From Urbifossiella sp046350095 (GTDB lineage: Bacteria > Planctomycetota > Planctomycetia > Gemmatales > Gemmataceae), in assembly GCA_046350095.1 (NCBI GenBank), contig JAXMBA010000009.1, forward strand, positions 260,058 through 324,057: a stretch of DNA of 64,000 bases. Direction: 5' to 3'. The first letter of the stretch is position 1, and the number at the start of each line of letters is the position of its first letter. The translations under genes were made by a program, and so were the position numbers. The notes beneath the pieces are model-generated. The model was not told the origin of the DNA. It did no database searches and worked only from the letters and a program-made list of their open reading frames with translations. Positions 38,857-48,158 of this stretch are shown here, in pieces.

Positions 38857-40200
38857 TTACCGGCCCGGGAAGTCCGGGCGCACGCCGCCGGCCGTCACCC
38901 GCTCCAGGTGGGCGAGCGTCAGCAGGTACTGCCAAACCGCCTCGACGTAGTCCGACTGCGCCTTCGCCGCGTCGATGTACCCGCGGACCAGCTGCTCGCG
39001 CTCGACGTTGGGGTTGTCCACGCGGGCCCGGACGTACTCCATCAAGTCCTTGCCGAAGTCGAACTTCCGCTTCCCGCCGAGGACGTTCTTCGACGCCAGT
39101 TCGTACTCGAGGTAGGCGTTTTCGGCCTCCAGCCGGACGAGGTTACGGGCCTTCTCGAACACCGCGTCGGCCCGCTGGCTGTAGGCCATCGCCCGCGCCA
39201 CGCGGTCGGCCTGGTTGCCGACCAGCTGCGGCGGCATCTCCGGGATGATGGCACCCGGCTTGTACTGCTGACTCAGGTCGCGGACTGTGGCCGGCACCTC
39301 GCGGGCCTTGATGTCGCCGCCGATGGCCAGCGTCGGCACCGACTTCTTGAACCGGACGGCCCCCTGGGCGTACACCTCCAGCCGGAACGCGTCGGCCCCG
39401 GCCGCGGCGAGGGCCAGCTCGGGCCTGCGGCACAGAGCCAGCTCGACGATCAGCTCCTCGGTCAACGGCACGTTCGCCGACAGGATCGGCAGCTCGCGGT
39501 CCTTCACCTTGAAGCGCGGGCCGGTGTCCTGGACGGCCATCATCTCGCGGAGCGCCCCGTACGCCTTCCGCTCGCCCAGCTGCGCCGTGCGGAGCAGTTT
39601 GCGGGCGTCCTCCAGGCCGATCTCCATGGCGTTGAGCTTCGCCTTCGTCATCGTGCCCGGCTGCGGCGAGTTCAGCAGGTCGCGGCCGATCTTCGTCAGC
39701 AGTTCGACCTGCGCGACCACGTCCTCGGCGATCAGGCTCCCCTGCCGGGCGTAGACGGCGGTGTAGTACAATCGGGTGACGTCGTGGACGATCTCGTTGT
39801 GCGTCTTCTGCACGTCGGCGGCGGCGGCCACCGCCCCACGCTGGGCCTGCTCCTTGCGGACGGGCAAGTCCTTGGCGACGAGCTGGCCGAGCTTGCCGAT
39901 GTTGTCGAGCGCGTGGAGCCCGGCCGACGTCGCTTGCTGGCTGGACCGCGACGCCCGCAGCGTCGGCTGACGCTCGATGGCAACCGCGATGCACTCGCCG
40001 AGGGTGTACTCGGGAACCTCGGCGTCGCCGTTCTTCGGCGGCTGGGCGGCGCCGAGGCCCGGCACCGGCAGTGGTGCTGGCTGCGGGGCAGGGGCCGGGC
40101 CCGGCTGCCGGCCGGAGCTGGACGAGGCGATGACGAACAGCCCGAACGCCAGCACCGCCAGGCGGGCGGGACGGCTGCTTCGGGCGGGCGGCGACGGCAT
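38857..40200 (-). CDS. TolC-like outer membrane efflux protein
   Basis: 447 residues. Signal region about 1-35, a Pro-rich stretch, then PEYTLGECIAVAIERQPTLRAS, the start pattern of outer membrane efflux proteins. Long helical segments with alternating Ala/Leu/Arg follow in two halves (about 80-230 and 290-430), as in the TolC barrel-tunnel. It probably forms a trimeric export channel; no inner membrane pump is nearby. I chose the ATG at 40200, which begins the signal; an ATG 13 codons upstream is possible. Confidence 0.78.
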   Translation of the reverse strand: MPSPPARSSRPARLAVLAFGLFVIASSSSGRQPGPAPAPQPAPLPVPGLGAAQPPKNGDAEVPEYTLGECIAVAIERQPTLRASRSSQQATSAGLHALDNIGKLGQLVAKDLPVRKEQAQRGAVAAAADVQKTHNEIVHDVTRLYYTAVYARQGSLIAEDVVAQVELLTKIGRDLLNSPQPGTMTKAKLNAMEIGLEDARKLLRTAQLGERKAYGALREMMAVQDTGPRFKVKDRELPILSANVPLTEELIVELALCRRPELALAAAGADAFRLEVYAQGAVRFKKSVPTLAIGGDIKAREVPATVRDLSQQYKPGAIIPEMPPQLVGNQADRVARAMAYSQRADAVFEKARNLVRLEAENAYLEYELASKNVLGGKRKFDFGKDLMEYVRARVDNPNVEREQLVRGYIDAAKAQSDYVEAVWQYLLTLAHLERVTAGGVRPDFPGR

Positions 40201-40432
40201 GGCCGATCCCCTGGCCGAATCGAATCCCCCGGACCTCACGGTTCCGTCCGTGTCGGCGCCAGGCGGGGGCGGTGCGAACGAGTCCGAACGGTGGGCGTGT
40301 CCGTACCCCTACCAATCGGCCGCGGACCGGGCGCTCTCGACGGCCGGGGTCGTTTGCCTGACCAATCCGCGCCCGGTCGGTGTCGAAGAGTCAGGCTGTA
40401 ACGGCTGGTCCGGGCGTGGGAAGGAACAGGCG

Positions 40433-41962
40433 ATGCACCAGGCGAGTCCGGGGGTCGAGCGGGCGGTGGCGGCGGCGGCGGCGTGGGCGGCCCGCCGCGG
40501 TTCTCCGGCCGTGCGGCTGTCCGACTACGTTCTGGGGCTGCTCGACGAGGAGGAGGGCCGACCCGCCGAACTCCTGACCCGCGCCGGCGGCGACCTGACG
40601 GCGGTGCGGCAGCGGTTCGAGCAACTGACCGGCCCCGTACCCGTCCTGCGGACGCTGTACGACGCGGCCCGCGACTGGTCACTCCGCCACCGGGCCGACC
40701 CGGCCTTCATGACCGACGCCCTCCTGCTGGCCGTGCTGACAGCAGACGAGGACTTCGCTCACGCCGCCGCCGCCGCGGGGCTCGACGCCGTGCAACTGTT
40801 CGGCCGCATGGTCGGAGGCGTGAATGACCCGTTCGACCGCCTGGAGCCGCCCACCGCGACCTTCTCGCCGCCGGACGCGGCCGACGACCTCGCCGCGGCG
40901 CGGGTGCTGGACGCCAACTTGAACCGAAGTCGGGAATCGCTCCGCGTGCTCGACGACCACTGCCGCTTCGTCCTGAACGACCGGACCCTGACGGAACAGG
41001 TAAAGGCGGTGCGTCACGCCCTGGCCGCGGCGACCGATCAGCTTCCCTCAGGACTCCTGCTCGCCGCGCGCGACACGCCCGGCGACGTGGGAACCGCGGT
41101 GACGGCCGGCGGCGAGTACGAGCGCGGCTCGCCGGCGCAGGTGGCCGCGGTCAACCTCAAGCGGTTGCAGGAGGCACTCCGCAGCGTCGAGGAGCACGGC
41201 AAGCTCCTGAGCCCGGCGTTCGCCCGCGAGGTCGAGTCGCTCCGCTACCGCACCTACACGCTCGAACGGGCCGTCGTCCGCGGCACCGACGCCCGCCGGC
41301 GGCTGGCCGACGCCCGACTCTACGTGTTGCTCACCGGGTCGCAGTGCGCCGCGGCACTGGACTGGACGATCGCCCAGGCCGCCGCCGGGGGTGCGACCGT
41401 ATTCCAGCTCCGCGAAAAGGAGCTGCCCGACGCCGAACTGATCGCCCGCGCCCGGGACGTCCGGCGCTGGACGCGGCAGGCCAACGCCCTGTTCGTCGTC
41501 AACGATCGTCCCGACATCGCCCGCCTCGTCGGGGCCGACGGCGTGCACGTGGGGCAGGACGATTTACCGGTCGCGGACGCCCGCCGGGTCGTCGGCCCCG
41601 ACGTCTTCGTCGGCGTGAGCACGCACAACGTCGCGCAGCTGCGGCAGGCCGTGCTCGACGGCGCCGACTACCTCGGCGTCGGGCCGACGTTCCCGTCCCG
41701 AACCAAGGTGTTTGACGAGTTCCCCGGGTTGGCGTTCGTCCGCGCCGCGGCCGCCGAAACGTCACTTCCCGTCTTCGCACTCGGAGGCGTCGGCCCCGCA
41801 AACGTCGCTAGCGTGGTTGCAGCCGGGCTGCGGCGAATCGCCGTGAGCGCGGCCGTGTGCCAGGCCGACGACCCCGAAGCGGTCGCCCGGATTCTCCGGG
41901 CGGCGCTAGACCTGCCGGGGGCTGAGAGTTTCGACCCGACCGAAAGCCGTCCACCAGGTTAG
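40433..41962 (+). CDS. thiE: Thiamine phosphate synthase with Clp-N-like and ThiD2 domains
   Basis: 509 residues with three parts. Residues 1-128 are two helical repeats like the Clp N-domain (SDYVLGLLDEEEGRPAELL and the second LLLAVLTADEDFAHAAAAAG). Residues about 150-282 match the ThiD2 domain seen fused to ThiE (ANLNRSRESLRVLDDHCRF, LKRLQEALRSVEEHGK). Residues 292-505 are ThiE: VFQLREKELPD, VNDRPDIA, GADGVHVGQDDLP, GVSTHN, YLGVGPTFPSRTK and ALGGVGPAN, with phosphate- and Mg-binding residues intact. ThiE joins HMP-PP and THZ-P to thiamine phosphate. AAGGA lies shortly before the ATG. The 232-base gap upstream shows no other gene. Confidence 0.9.
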   Translation: MHQASPGVERAVAAAAAWAARRGSPAVRLSDYVLGLLDEEEGRPAELLTRAGGDLTAVRQRFEQLTGPVPVLRTLYDAARDWSLRHRADPAFMTDALLLAVLTADEDFAHAAAAAGLDAVQLFGRMVGGVNDPFDRLEPPTATFSPPDAADDLAAARVLDANLNRSRESLRVLDDHCRFVLNDRTLTEQVKAVRHALAAATDQLPSGLLLAARDTPGDVGTAVTAGGEYERGSPAQVAAVNLKRLQEALRSVEEHGKLLSPAFAREVESLRYRTYTLERAVVRGTDARRRLADARLYVLLTGSQCAAALDWTIAQAAAGGATVFQLREKELPDAELIARARDVRRWTRQANALFVVNDRPDIARLVGADGVHVGQDDLPVADARRVVGPDVFVGVSTHNVAQLRQAVLDGADYLGVGPTFPSRTKVFDEFPGLAFVRAAAAETSLPVFALGGVGPANVASVVAAGLRRIAVSAAVCQADDPEAVARILRAALDLPGAESFDPTESRPPG

Positions 41963-42148
41963 TTGCAGGCCGACGGGGGCCGATGATGCGAGGAGCGGGC
42001 TGTGGGTCTGGAGTAACTCCGGCGGACTGGTAAAATGGGCGAGTTGTATCGGACCGTGCCGGCGGTAGTCGCCCCGGCCGCGAACCGCATCATCCCACCG
42101 CCGGCGGCGACCCCGGCGTCTGACCTGGTGTGCGATCGGAGCGTGGGC

Positions 42149-42583
42149 ATGGAGGGAATCCGCCGCCTGCTCGACACCGCCCGCGACGAGGGACTCGCAG
42201 CCGGCCGCTTCCGCGGGTTGCTACACATCGCCATCGGCCGGACCGTGTCCGACGCGGCGGGGGCGGTGCTGTCGCGCGGGCTCACGTGGCGTGAGGCGGC
42301 CGCGGTGCTGAAGGAGCTGCGCTACGACCGAGAACTGGTCCGCGAGTTCGGCGCCGACCCGGAGACGCTCTCGCCCCGCGACCGTGAGCGGTTCTGGTAC
42401 TCCGCCATCGCGATGGCCCGTGTCGACTCCGCCGAGGCGTCGGCTCAGGCGGACCTCCTGGCGCCGTTGCTGAAGCCGCACGGGTTCGTGGTGGCTCCGT
42501 CGGCGACCGCGCCGCGGGTGACGAAGGCGGCCCCGAGGGCCCCCGAACCGCCTGCGGAAAAGCCGAAGCGGAAGAAGAAGTAG
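42149..42583 (+). CDS. Hypothetical protein with basic tail
   Basis: 144 residues, soluble, mainly helical (GIRRLLDTARDEGLAAGRF and WREAAAVLKELRYD), ending in a Pro- and Lys-rich tail (KPKRKKK). No family recognised. I chose the ATG at 42149 because GGAG precedes it by seven bases; the frame is open back to 42035, and an ATG there overlaps a -10-like TAAAAT and has no Shine-Dalgarno, so the intervening stretch is more likely leader. Confidence 0.6.
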   Translation: MEGIRRLLDTARDEGLAAGRFRGLLHIAIGRTVSDAAGAVLSRGLTWREAAAVLKELRYDRELVREFGADPETLSPRDRERFWYSAIAMARVDSAEASAQADLLAPLLKPHGFVVAPSATAPRVTKAAPRAPEPPAEKPKRKKK

Positions 42584-42596
42584 GGTTGAGGGCTTC

Positions 42597-42638
42597 GCCG
42601 CCTGCGGCGCAGCACCGCGGTGCTACGCCGCGGGCGGC
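42597..42638. terminator. Bidirectional terminator hairpin
   Basis: GCCGCCTGCGGCG (42597-42609) pairs with CGCCGCGGGCGGC (42626-42638) with one G-T wobble, and the interior 42611-42624 is itself a palindrome AGCACC/GGTGCT. It sits between the ends of two convergent genes (42583 and 42648), which suits a terminator for both. It resembles the hairpin at 54600-54645. Confidence 0.65.
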
Positions 42639-42647
42639 AACTTCACT

Positions 42648-43361
42648 TCACGACAGCTCCAAGAACTCGCGCCACTCGTACCCGTCTTCCAGCGCCCCCG
42701 CGGGGGCGCACTCCAGGTGAACGATCCGCCGGTTCCGCCCTGTCGCCGTGTCGGGGTGGCCGCTGGCGTGCGTCAGCAGCGGCCGCATCAACATCACGTC
42801 GCCGGCCCGGCAGCGGACGATCACGGGCGGCTGCGGCTCGTCGTCGGCGGTGCGGTCGAAGCGGTGCGTGCCGGGCACGACGCGGAGCGGGCCGTTCTCG
42901 TCGGTCATGTCGTCGAGGTGGACGCGCGCCGTGAGCATCCGCGACAGCAAATCCGTCGGCGCTTCGAGGTGCGGGACGCCGGCCTTCGTGGTCGGCTTCC
43001 GGAATCGGCCGAGCGGGCCGTGCGCCTGAACGGCCACGGTGTAGTCCTTGTGCCACGGCAGCGCCCACCCGTGGCCCGGCGGTTTGTCGAAGAACAGCCC
43101 TCGGACGACTCCCGCCCCGGGCCCCAACTCGGCGAGCAGCACGTCCCGGAGGGCGGGGGTGCGGGCCAGTTCGGCGGCGCCGGGCCAGAGCCGGAACAGG
43201 TCGCGGGCGCCGCTCACTGCTCCGGTCGCGTCCGCCAGGATCGCGGCGTCGCCGGCGTGGCGTGACAGCGCGGTGTCACATGCGGCTCGGAGTTCGGCAA
43301 CTGCCGCGGCGTCGAACACGGCCGGCAGCATGACGTACCCGTCGGCGCCGAGCGCGGTCAT
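42648..43361 (-). CDS. Phytanoyl-CoA dioxygenase (PhyH) family protein
   Basis: 237 residues of the Fe(II)/2-oxoglutarate-dependent double-stranded beta-helix family. The metal-binding His and Asp are in LPWHKDY, and the distal His in THASGHPDT; an Arg for 2-oxoglutarate follows (GRNRRIVH). PhyH-type enzymes hydroxylate diverse substrates; this one is unknown. The ATG overlaps the preceding permease stop by four bases (ATGA), so the two are translationally coupled. Confidence 0.85.
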   Translation of the reverse strand: MTALGADGYVMLPAVFDAAAVAELRAACDTALSRHAGDAAILADATGAVSGARDLFRLWPGAAELARTPALRDVLLAELGPGAGVVRGLFFDKPPGHGWALPWHKDYTVAVQAHGPLGRFRKPTTKAGVPHLEAPTDLLSRMLTARVHLDDMTDENGPLRVVPGTHRFDRTADDEPQPPVIVRCRAGDVMLMRPLLTHASGHPDTATGRNRRIVHLECAPAGALEDGYEWREFLELS

Positions 43362-44815
43362 TCGCCGCGCCCCCGGTAGGCCAACAGGTACACGCCGACG
43401 CCGACCCCCATGAAGCCGAGGCCGATCCGCGCCTCGCTCCGCTGCTCGGGGGTCATGAACATGTTCGCCAGCACTGCCGCCATCAGGAGGCAGTACAGGG
43501 CCGGCACCACCGGATACCCCCAGCAGCGGTACGGCCGATCGGCCGTCGGCAGGCGCCGGCGGAAGACGAAGATTGAAGCCACCGCCAGCGTCTCGAACGC
43601 GACAGCACCGAACATGGCGAAGTCGGTCACCACGTCGAACGGCGCCTTGTTCGCCGGCAGGTTCAGGTCGAGACCGAGCACGACCGGCAACCGGTACTGG
43701 GTGAGTGCGCTGACGCCGAGAACCGTCAAGCAGGCCCACCCCGCGAGCACGCCGATGGCCAGCGCCGGTGTGCCGAAAGCGGGGTGCAGTCGCTGGAGGG
43801 CGGCGGGTGCCAGGCGATCCTTACCCATGGCGAACAGTAGCCGCGGGCCGACCATAAGGTTCCCGTTCAGTGAGCCGAAGACGGAGGTCATCACGATCGC
43901 CGACGCCAACAAACTGCCGACCGGACCGAGCAGCCGGAGACAGAACTCGGTGGCGACGGTCGTGTTCCGCAGTTCGCTCATTTCCTCGCGGGGGATGACG
44001 AGGTAGTACGCCAGGTTCGCGCCGCAGTACAGCGCCACGAGCAGCAGCACGCCGCCGAGCAGGGCGCGGGGAATGTTTCGCTGCGGGTCTTGGATTTCTT
44101 CCGCGACCGGGGCGACGTTCATCCACCCGTGGTAGGCCCACAGCACGCCCACGAGCGCCGCCCCGTACAGTCTCCAGTTCACGCCGCCGAGCGACGCGGG
44201 CAGCGCCGGCGACAGGTACTCGGCCCGCGGGGGGTGGTTCGGCTCGCTGACGAGCGCGAGTACCGCGAACGGCAGCGTGATGATGAGTAACAGCGAGCCC
44301 ACCTTCACGGTCGTGACGACGACTTGCAACCGCCCGCCGAGGACCGTGCCACGTGCGTTCAGCGCCGCGAGCGCGGTGATGACCGTCACCGTGAGCGCCT
44401 GCCGCGGCCAAAAGGCAAGCACCTCGACGGTTTGACCGGGGTACATCGCTTGCTTCAGCACGTCGTGGAACGACTCCGTGAACATCGTCGCCAGTGCGGC
44501 GATCGAGCCCGTGCGGATGATCCAGAATTCGACCCAGCCCCACAGGAAGCCGGCCATCCGGCCGTAGGCTTCACGCAGGAACACGTAGTTGCCGCCGGCC
44601 CGCGGGAAGAGCGTCGCCACCTCCGCATACGCGAGCGCCCCCAGCAACGCGAGGACGCCACCGAGCACCCACACGCTGAGGGCGAGGCCAGTCTCGGGGA
44701 CATTCTCGGCGACGTTGCGGGCCTTCTTGAACACGCCCGAGCCGATGACGGTGCCGACGACGATCGCGGCGGCCATCCACGGCCCGAGGACGCGGGCGAG
44801 CTGCGGGGTGTGCAT
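43358..44815 (-). CDS. Amino acid permease (APC superfamily)
   Basis: 485 residues with about 12 membrane segments. TM1 has the unwound GTVIGSGVFKK motif typical of LAT/APC transporters, and AYAEVATLFPRAGGNYVFLREAYG is the family consensus in TM2-3. It probably imports or exchanges amino acids; the substrate is unknown. It lies between purU (22 bases upstream) and the PhyH gene (overlapping), in a minus-strand run with the helicase gene. Confidence 0.9.
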   Translation of the reverse strand: MHTPQLARVLGPWMAAAIVVGTVIGSGVFKKARNVAENVPETGLALSVWVLGGVLALLGALAYAEVATLFPRAGGNYVFLREAYGRMAGFLWGWVEFWIIRTGSIAALATMFTESFHDVLKQAMYPGQTVEVLAFWPRQALTVTVITALAALNARGTVLGGRLQVVVTTVKVGSLLLIITLPFAVLALVSEPNHPPRAEYLSPALPASLGGVNWRLYGAALVGVLWAYHGWMNVAPVAEEIQDPQRNIPRALLGGVLLLVALYCGANLAYYLVIPREEMSELRNTTVATEFCLRLLGPVGSLLASAIVMTSVFGSLNGNLMVGPRLLFAMGKDRLAPAALQRLHPAFGTPALAIGVLAGWACLTVLGVSALTQYRLPVVLGLDLNLPANKAPFDVVTDFAMFGAVAFETLAVASIFVFRRRLPTADRPYRCWGYPVVPALYCLLMAAVLANMFMTPEQRSEARIGLGFMGVGVGVYLLAYRGRGE

Positions 44816-44837
44816 GGGGTCCGATCTTACCCCGGCG

Positions 44838-45692
44838 TCAGTCGAAAATCACCGTCTTGCGGTCGTAGACGAGGATGCGGTGGTCGATGTGCCAGCGCAC
44901 GGCGCGGGACAGGACGACCTTCTCCAGGTCGCGGCCCTTCTCCAGCAAGTCTTCGAGCCCGTCACGGTGCGAGATGCGGACCACGTCCTGCTCGATGATC
45001 GGGCCCTCGTCCAGGTCTTCGGTGGCGTAGTGGCTCGTCGCCCCGATCAGCTTCACGCCGCGCTCGAAGGCCCGGTGGTACGGCTTGGCCCCGACGAACG
45101 CCGGGAGGAACGAGTGGTGGACGTTGATGACGCGGTGCGGGAACGCCCGCACGAACTCGCCCGACAGCACTTGCATGTAGCGGGCGAGTACCACGAGGTC
45201 GATCTTGTGCTCGGCCAGCAGCGCAAGCTGCTGCCGCTCGGCCTCGGCCTTGTTGGCGGCGGGGACGGGAATGACGTGGAACGGGATGTCGTAGAACTTC
45301 GCCCACTTCTCCGCGTCGGGGTGGTTGGCGACGATCAGCGGGATGTCGCAGGTGAGTTCCTTCGTGCGGTGCCGGTACAGCAGGTCCATCAGGCAGTGGT
45401 CGTACTTCGACACGAACAGCGCGACGCGGACCGGCTGGTCGGAGCGCTCGAGCCGCCAGCGCATGTCGAAGCGGTCGGCGAGCGGCGCGAAGCGGCGCGG
45501 GAACTCGGCGAGGTCGAGAGTGAAGCCGGGCAGCTCCCACTCGACGCGCATCAGGAACAGGCCGCGCTCGGCGTCCTGGTGCTGGTCGGCGTGGAGGATG
45601 TTGGCGTCGTGCCGGTACAGGAATTCGCTGACCGCGGCGACGATCCCCTTGCGGTCCGGGCAGGTCACGAGCAGGACGGCAGTCTTCTTCAT
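44838..45692 (-). CDS. purU: Formyltetrahydrofolate deformylase
   Basis: 284 residues. N-terminal ACT domain (about 3-80, CPDRKGIVAAVSEFLY), then a formyltransferase-like domain with NVHHSFLPAFVGAKPYH (His and Asn of the active site) and the catalytic Asp in DLDEGPII. PurU releases formate from 10-formyl-THF, regulated by methionine and glycine in E. coli through the ACT domain. It is followed by the permease after 22 bases and preceded by the helicase gene after 39 bases. Confidence 0.95.
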   Translation of the reverse strand: MKKTAVLLVTCPDRKGIVAAVSEFLYRHDANILHADQHQDAERGLFLMRVEWELPGFTLDLAEFPRRFAPLADRFDMRWRLERSDQPVRVALFVSKYDHCLMDLLYRHRTKELTCDIPLIVANHPDAEKWAKFYDIPFHVIPVPAANKAEAERQQLALLAEHKIDLVVLARYMQVLSGEFVRAFPHRVINVHHSFLPAFVGAKPYHRAFERGVKLIGATSHYATEDLDEGPIIEQDVVRISHRDGLEDLLEKGRDLEKVVLSRAVRWHIDHRILVYDRKTVIFD

Positions 45693-45731
45693 GGTGGCCG
45701 GTGGTCAGTGGTCGGTAGTTAATCGGTCACG

Positions 45732-48122
45732 TCAATCGGTGAGGCCTTCGGCGAAGGCGTCGGCCTCGGCGGTCGTCTGCGCGGTGTGAATCACCTGCAC
45801 GGCGGCGTGAACCTCGCCCTCCACCACGTCGGCGGCATGGGCCTTCTTGATCGCCTGCTCGGTGCTCGTCGGGTCCACGACGCGGCACGTCTCCGTCAGC
45901 CGGTCGGCCAACTCCTTCAACTCCGCCTGCCACGTCGCGGCCTCGACGCCCGGCGGCGTCAGCTGCTGGAACTCCTCCAGCAGCAGGATTAGCCGCAGCA
46001 GGTGGCGGAAGATGAGCCCCTCCTGCTTGGTCAGTTCCTTGCTCGTGACGTACAGGTTGAAGTTGCCGCCGAAGCCGAACAGCACGTCGCCCGCGGCCCA
46101 CACTGGTTCCGTGTTGAAGTCGCCGACCTCGGGGTAATTGGCGTCGAACAGCAGCCGCAGCTTCTGGGCGAACACCGGCGGCCGCTCGTCCCACGGGATG
46201 AACTCGTCCTCCTCGTCGTCGTCCTGCTTCGGCGGCTTCGCCACCATCAGCCCGCGGGCGATCAGCTCGGGGTTCAGCACTTCCGTTTGCAGCGGCCCCT
46301 CGGGCATCTCCCACGGCACACGTACGTAGCGCAAGAGCGGCTTCGGCAGTTCCAGCACGCTCTCGAACGCCTGCAACCGCTCCTCGGGCGTGGCCGTGGC
46401 GAGCGTGTTGATGAGGTACGCGCCGTACAGCGGGTGGCAGGCCCGGAACACGAGCAGCGTGTCGAGCGCGGCCGTCGGCGTGGCGGTGACGGGAACGTAC
46501 TCCGGTTTCGCTGGCGCCGAACTCACGACAGCCGCGGCACCCGGCACGAGGTCGATCACGATCCCCGTCTTCTTCTCCGGTGTCTCCTGCTTCCTGTCTC
46601 CTGACTCCTCCGCCGGCGGCGGCGGGTCGAGCACCACGAACCCGTGTTCGTGCAGCGTCCGCATCATTCGCGTCAGCTGCTTCATGCCGGCCTCGACGCG
46701 CGGTTGATCCAGCAGCCGCTTGCGGACGACGGCGCGAATCTTCTCCACGTCTGGCGACACCTTCAGCAGGTACGCCAGCAGCCGCCACGGCAGCGGCCCC
46801 TTGCTGTACAGCCGCGCCGGCGGCGCCGCCTTCAGCCGCTCGAAGTCGCCCTCGCCCCAATACTTTCGCTGCTGGTTGCGGCTCGGCTTCTTCTTCAGCA
46901 GCGCCTTCTTCGCCTTCATCAGGCCGGGGTCTTTCGTCGTCTCGGGAATCTGGTCGTACTGCTGCTTCCAGCGCACGATGCGCACGTCGTCCTCGTGCGG
47001 GAAGGCGTACACGAAGCCCTCGGTGTCGTACTGCGGCCGGCCGGCGCGGCCGAAAATCTGGTGCGCCGTGCTCGGGTCGATCACCTTCTCCTTGCCGAAC
47101 GGCCCTTTCATCAGGCTCGACAGGACCACCGACCGCGCCGGCAGGTTGATCCCCGCGGCCAGCGTCTCGGTGCAGAGCGCGACGGAGAGAAGCTTCTTCT
47201 CGAACAGGTCTTCCACGACGCGGCGGTACTTCGGCAGCAGGCCGGCGTGGTGGACGCCGACGCCGCGGCGGAGCATCTGCTTCAGCTTCGGGCCGACGCC
47301 CTGGGGCCACTCCAGCAGATCGACCTCCTTGTTCAGCGCGGCCTTCTGGGCCGCGGTCATCAGGTCGAGCCCCTTCAGCTGCTCGGCCACGCTCCAGCAC
47401 TCGTCGCGGTTGAAGCAGAACACCAGGGCCGGCGTCTTCCGCGTCGCCTCGTCGCCCTTCGCCAGATCAACTACGAGTTCGTTCAGGAACTGGTCCGGCA
47501 CCCACCTGTACGTCAGCGGCACTTTCCGCTCGCGCCCTTCCACGAGTTCCAGCTTGCGGCCGTGGCAGCGGTCGAGCCAGGTGATGAACTCGACGGCGTT
47601 GCCGACGGTCGCCGACAGCAGCAGCAGCCGGACGTGCTTCGGGAGCATGTTCAGCGACAGTTCCCAGACGATACCGCGCTCGGGGTCGGCGAAGCTGTGG
47701 AACTCGTCCATCACGACGCCGGACACGTGCGAGAAGTCGAACCCCTCCTGGTGCAGCAGCCGGTTCAACAGAATCTCGGCGACGACGACGAGGACGCGGG
47801 CGTTCGGGTTGACGCGGCGGTTGCCGGTGACGAGGCCCACGTCCTCGGCCTTGAAGCCCCAGCGGACCGCCGCCGCCTGCATCTCGGCGAACTTCTGCTC
47901 GGTGAGGGCGATGAGCGGGGTGGTGTAGTAGGCGACGGTGTTGGTGTGGAGCGCCTCGTAGAGCGCCGCCTGTGCGATCATCGTCTTGCCGGTGCCGGTG
48001 GGGGCGCACACGAGCACGCCCTGGTCGGCGGTGAACCACGACAGGAGGGCTTCTTCCTGGACGGTGTAGGGCGGGTAGGGGAGCTGGTCGAGGTACTTGG
48101 TCGCCAGGTCGCTGCGGTCCAC
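45732..48122 (-). CDS. Ski2-like DEAD/DEAH box helicase
   Basis: 796 residues. RecA lobe 1: Walker A APTGTGKT (40-47), TTPLIALTEQK, and MDEFHSF, a DExH box. SAT motif LLLSATVG. Lobe 2: VHHAGLLPKYRR, ETLAAGINLPAR and QIFGRAGRPQYDTEG. The central winged-helix/ratchet region follows, then a long C-terminal part with an acidic DDDEEDE patch. This matches superfamily 2 Ski2-like RNA helicases, some of which work in RNA decay. The target is unknown. Starts at GTG. It is 36 bases after the phosphoesterase gene. Confidence 0.88.
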   Translation of the reverse strand: MDRSDLATKYLDQLPYPPYTVQEEALLSWFTADQGVLVCAPTGTGKTMIAQAALYEALHTNTVAYYTTPLIALTEQKFAEMQAAAVRWGFKAEDVGLVTGNRRVNPNARVLVVVAEILLNRLLHQEGFDFSHVSGVVMDEFHSFADPERGIVWELSLNMLPKHVRLLLLSATVGNAVEFITWLDRCHGRKLELVEGRERKVPLTYRWVPDQFLNELVVDLAKGDEATRKTPALVFCFNRDECWSVAEQLKGLDLMTAAQKAALNKEVDLLEWPQGVGPKLKQMLRRGVGVHHAGLLPKYRRVVEDLFEKKLLSVALCTETLAAGINLPARSVVLSSLMKGPFGKEKVIDPSTAHQIFGRAGRPQYDTEGFVYAFPHEDDVRIVRWKQQYDQIPETTKDPGLMKAKKALLKKKPSRNQQRKYWGEGDFERLKAAPPARLYSKGPLPWRLLAYLLKVSPDVEKIRAVVRKRLLDQPRVEAGMKQLTRMMRTLHEHGFVVLDPPPPAEESGDRKQETPEKKTGIVIDLVPGAAAVVSSAPAKPEYVPVTATPTAALDTLLVFRACHPLYGAYLINTLATATPEERLQAFESVLELPKPLLRYVRVPWEMPEGPLQTEVLNPELIARGLMVAKPPKQDDDEEDEFIPWDERPPVFAQKLRLLFDANYPEVGDFNTEPVWAAGDVLFGFGGNFNLYVTSKELTKQEGLIFRHLLRLILLLEEFQQLTPPGVEAATWQAELKELADRLTETCRVVDPTSTEQAIKKAHAADVVEGEVHAAVQVIHTAQTTAEADAFAEGLTD

Positions 48123-48158
48123 GTCCGTCCCCCGGTGTGAACCGTTAGTGTAGCCGGC

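Noticed and set aside
45732..48122. Anti-phage defence helicase system
   Set aside because: The neighbours are purU, a permease and a phosphoesterase, with no nuclease or other defence gene; the protein looks like an ordinary Ski2-like helicase.
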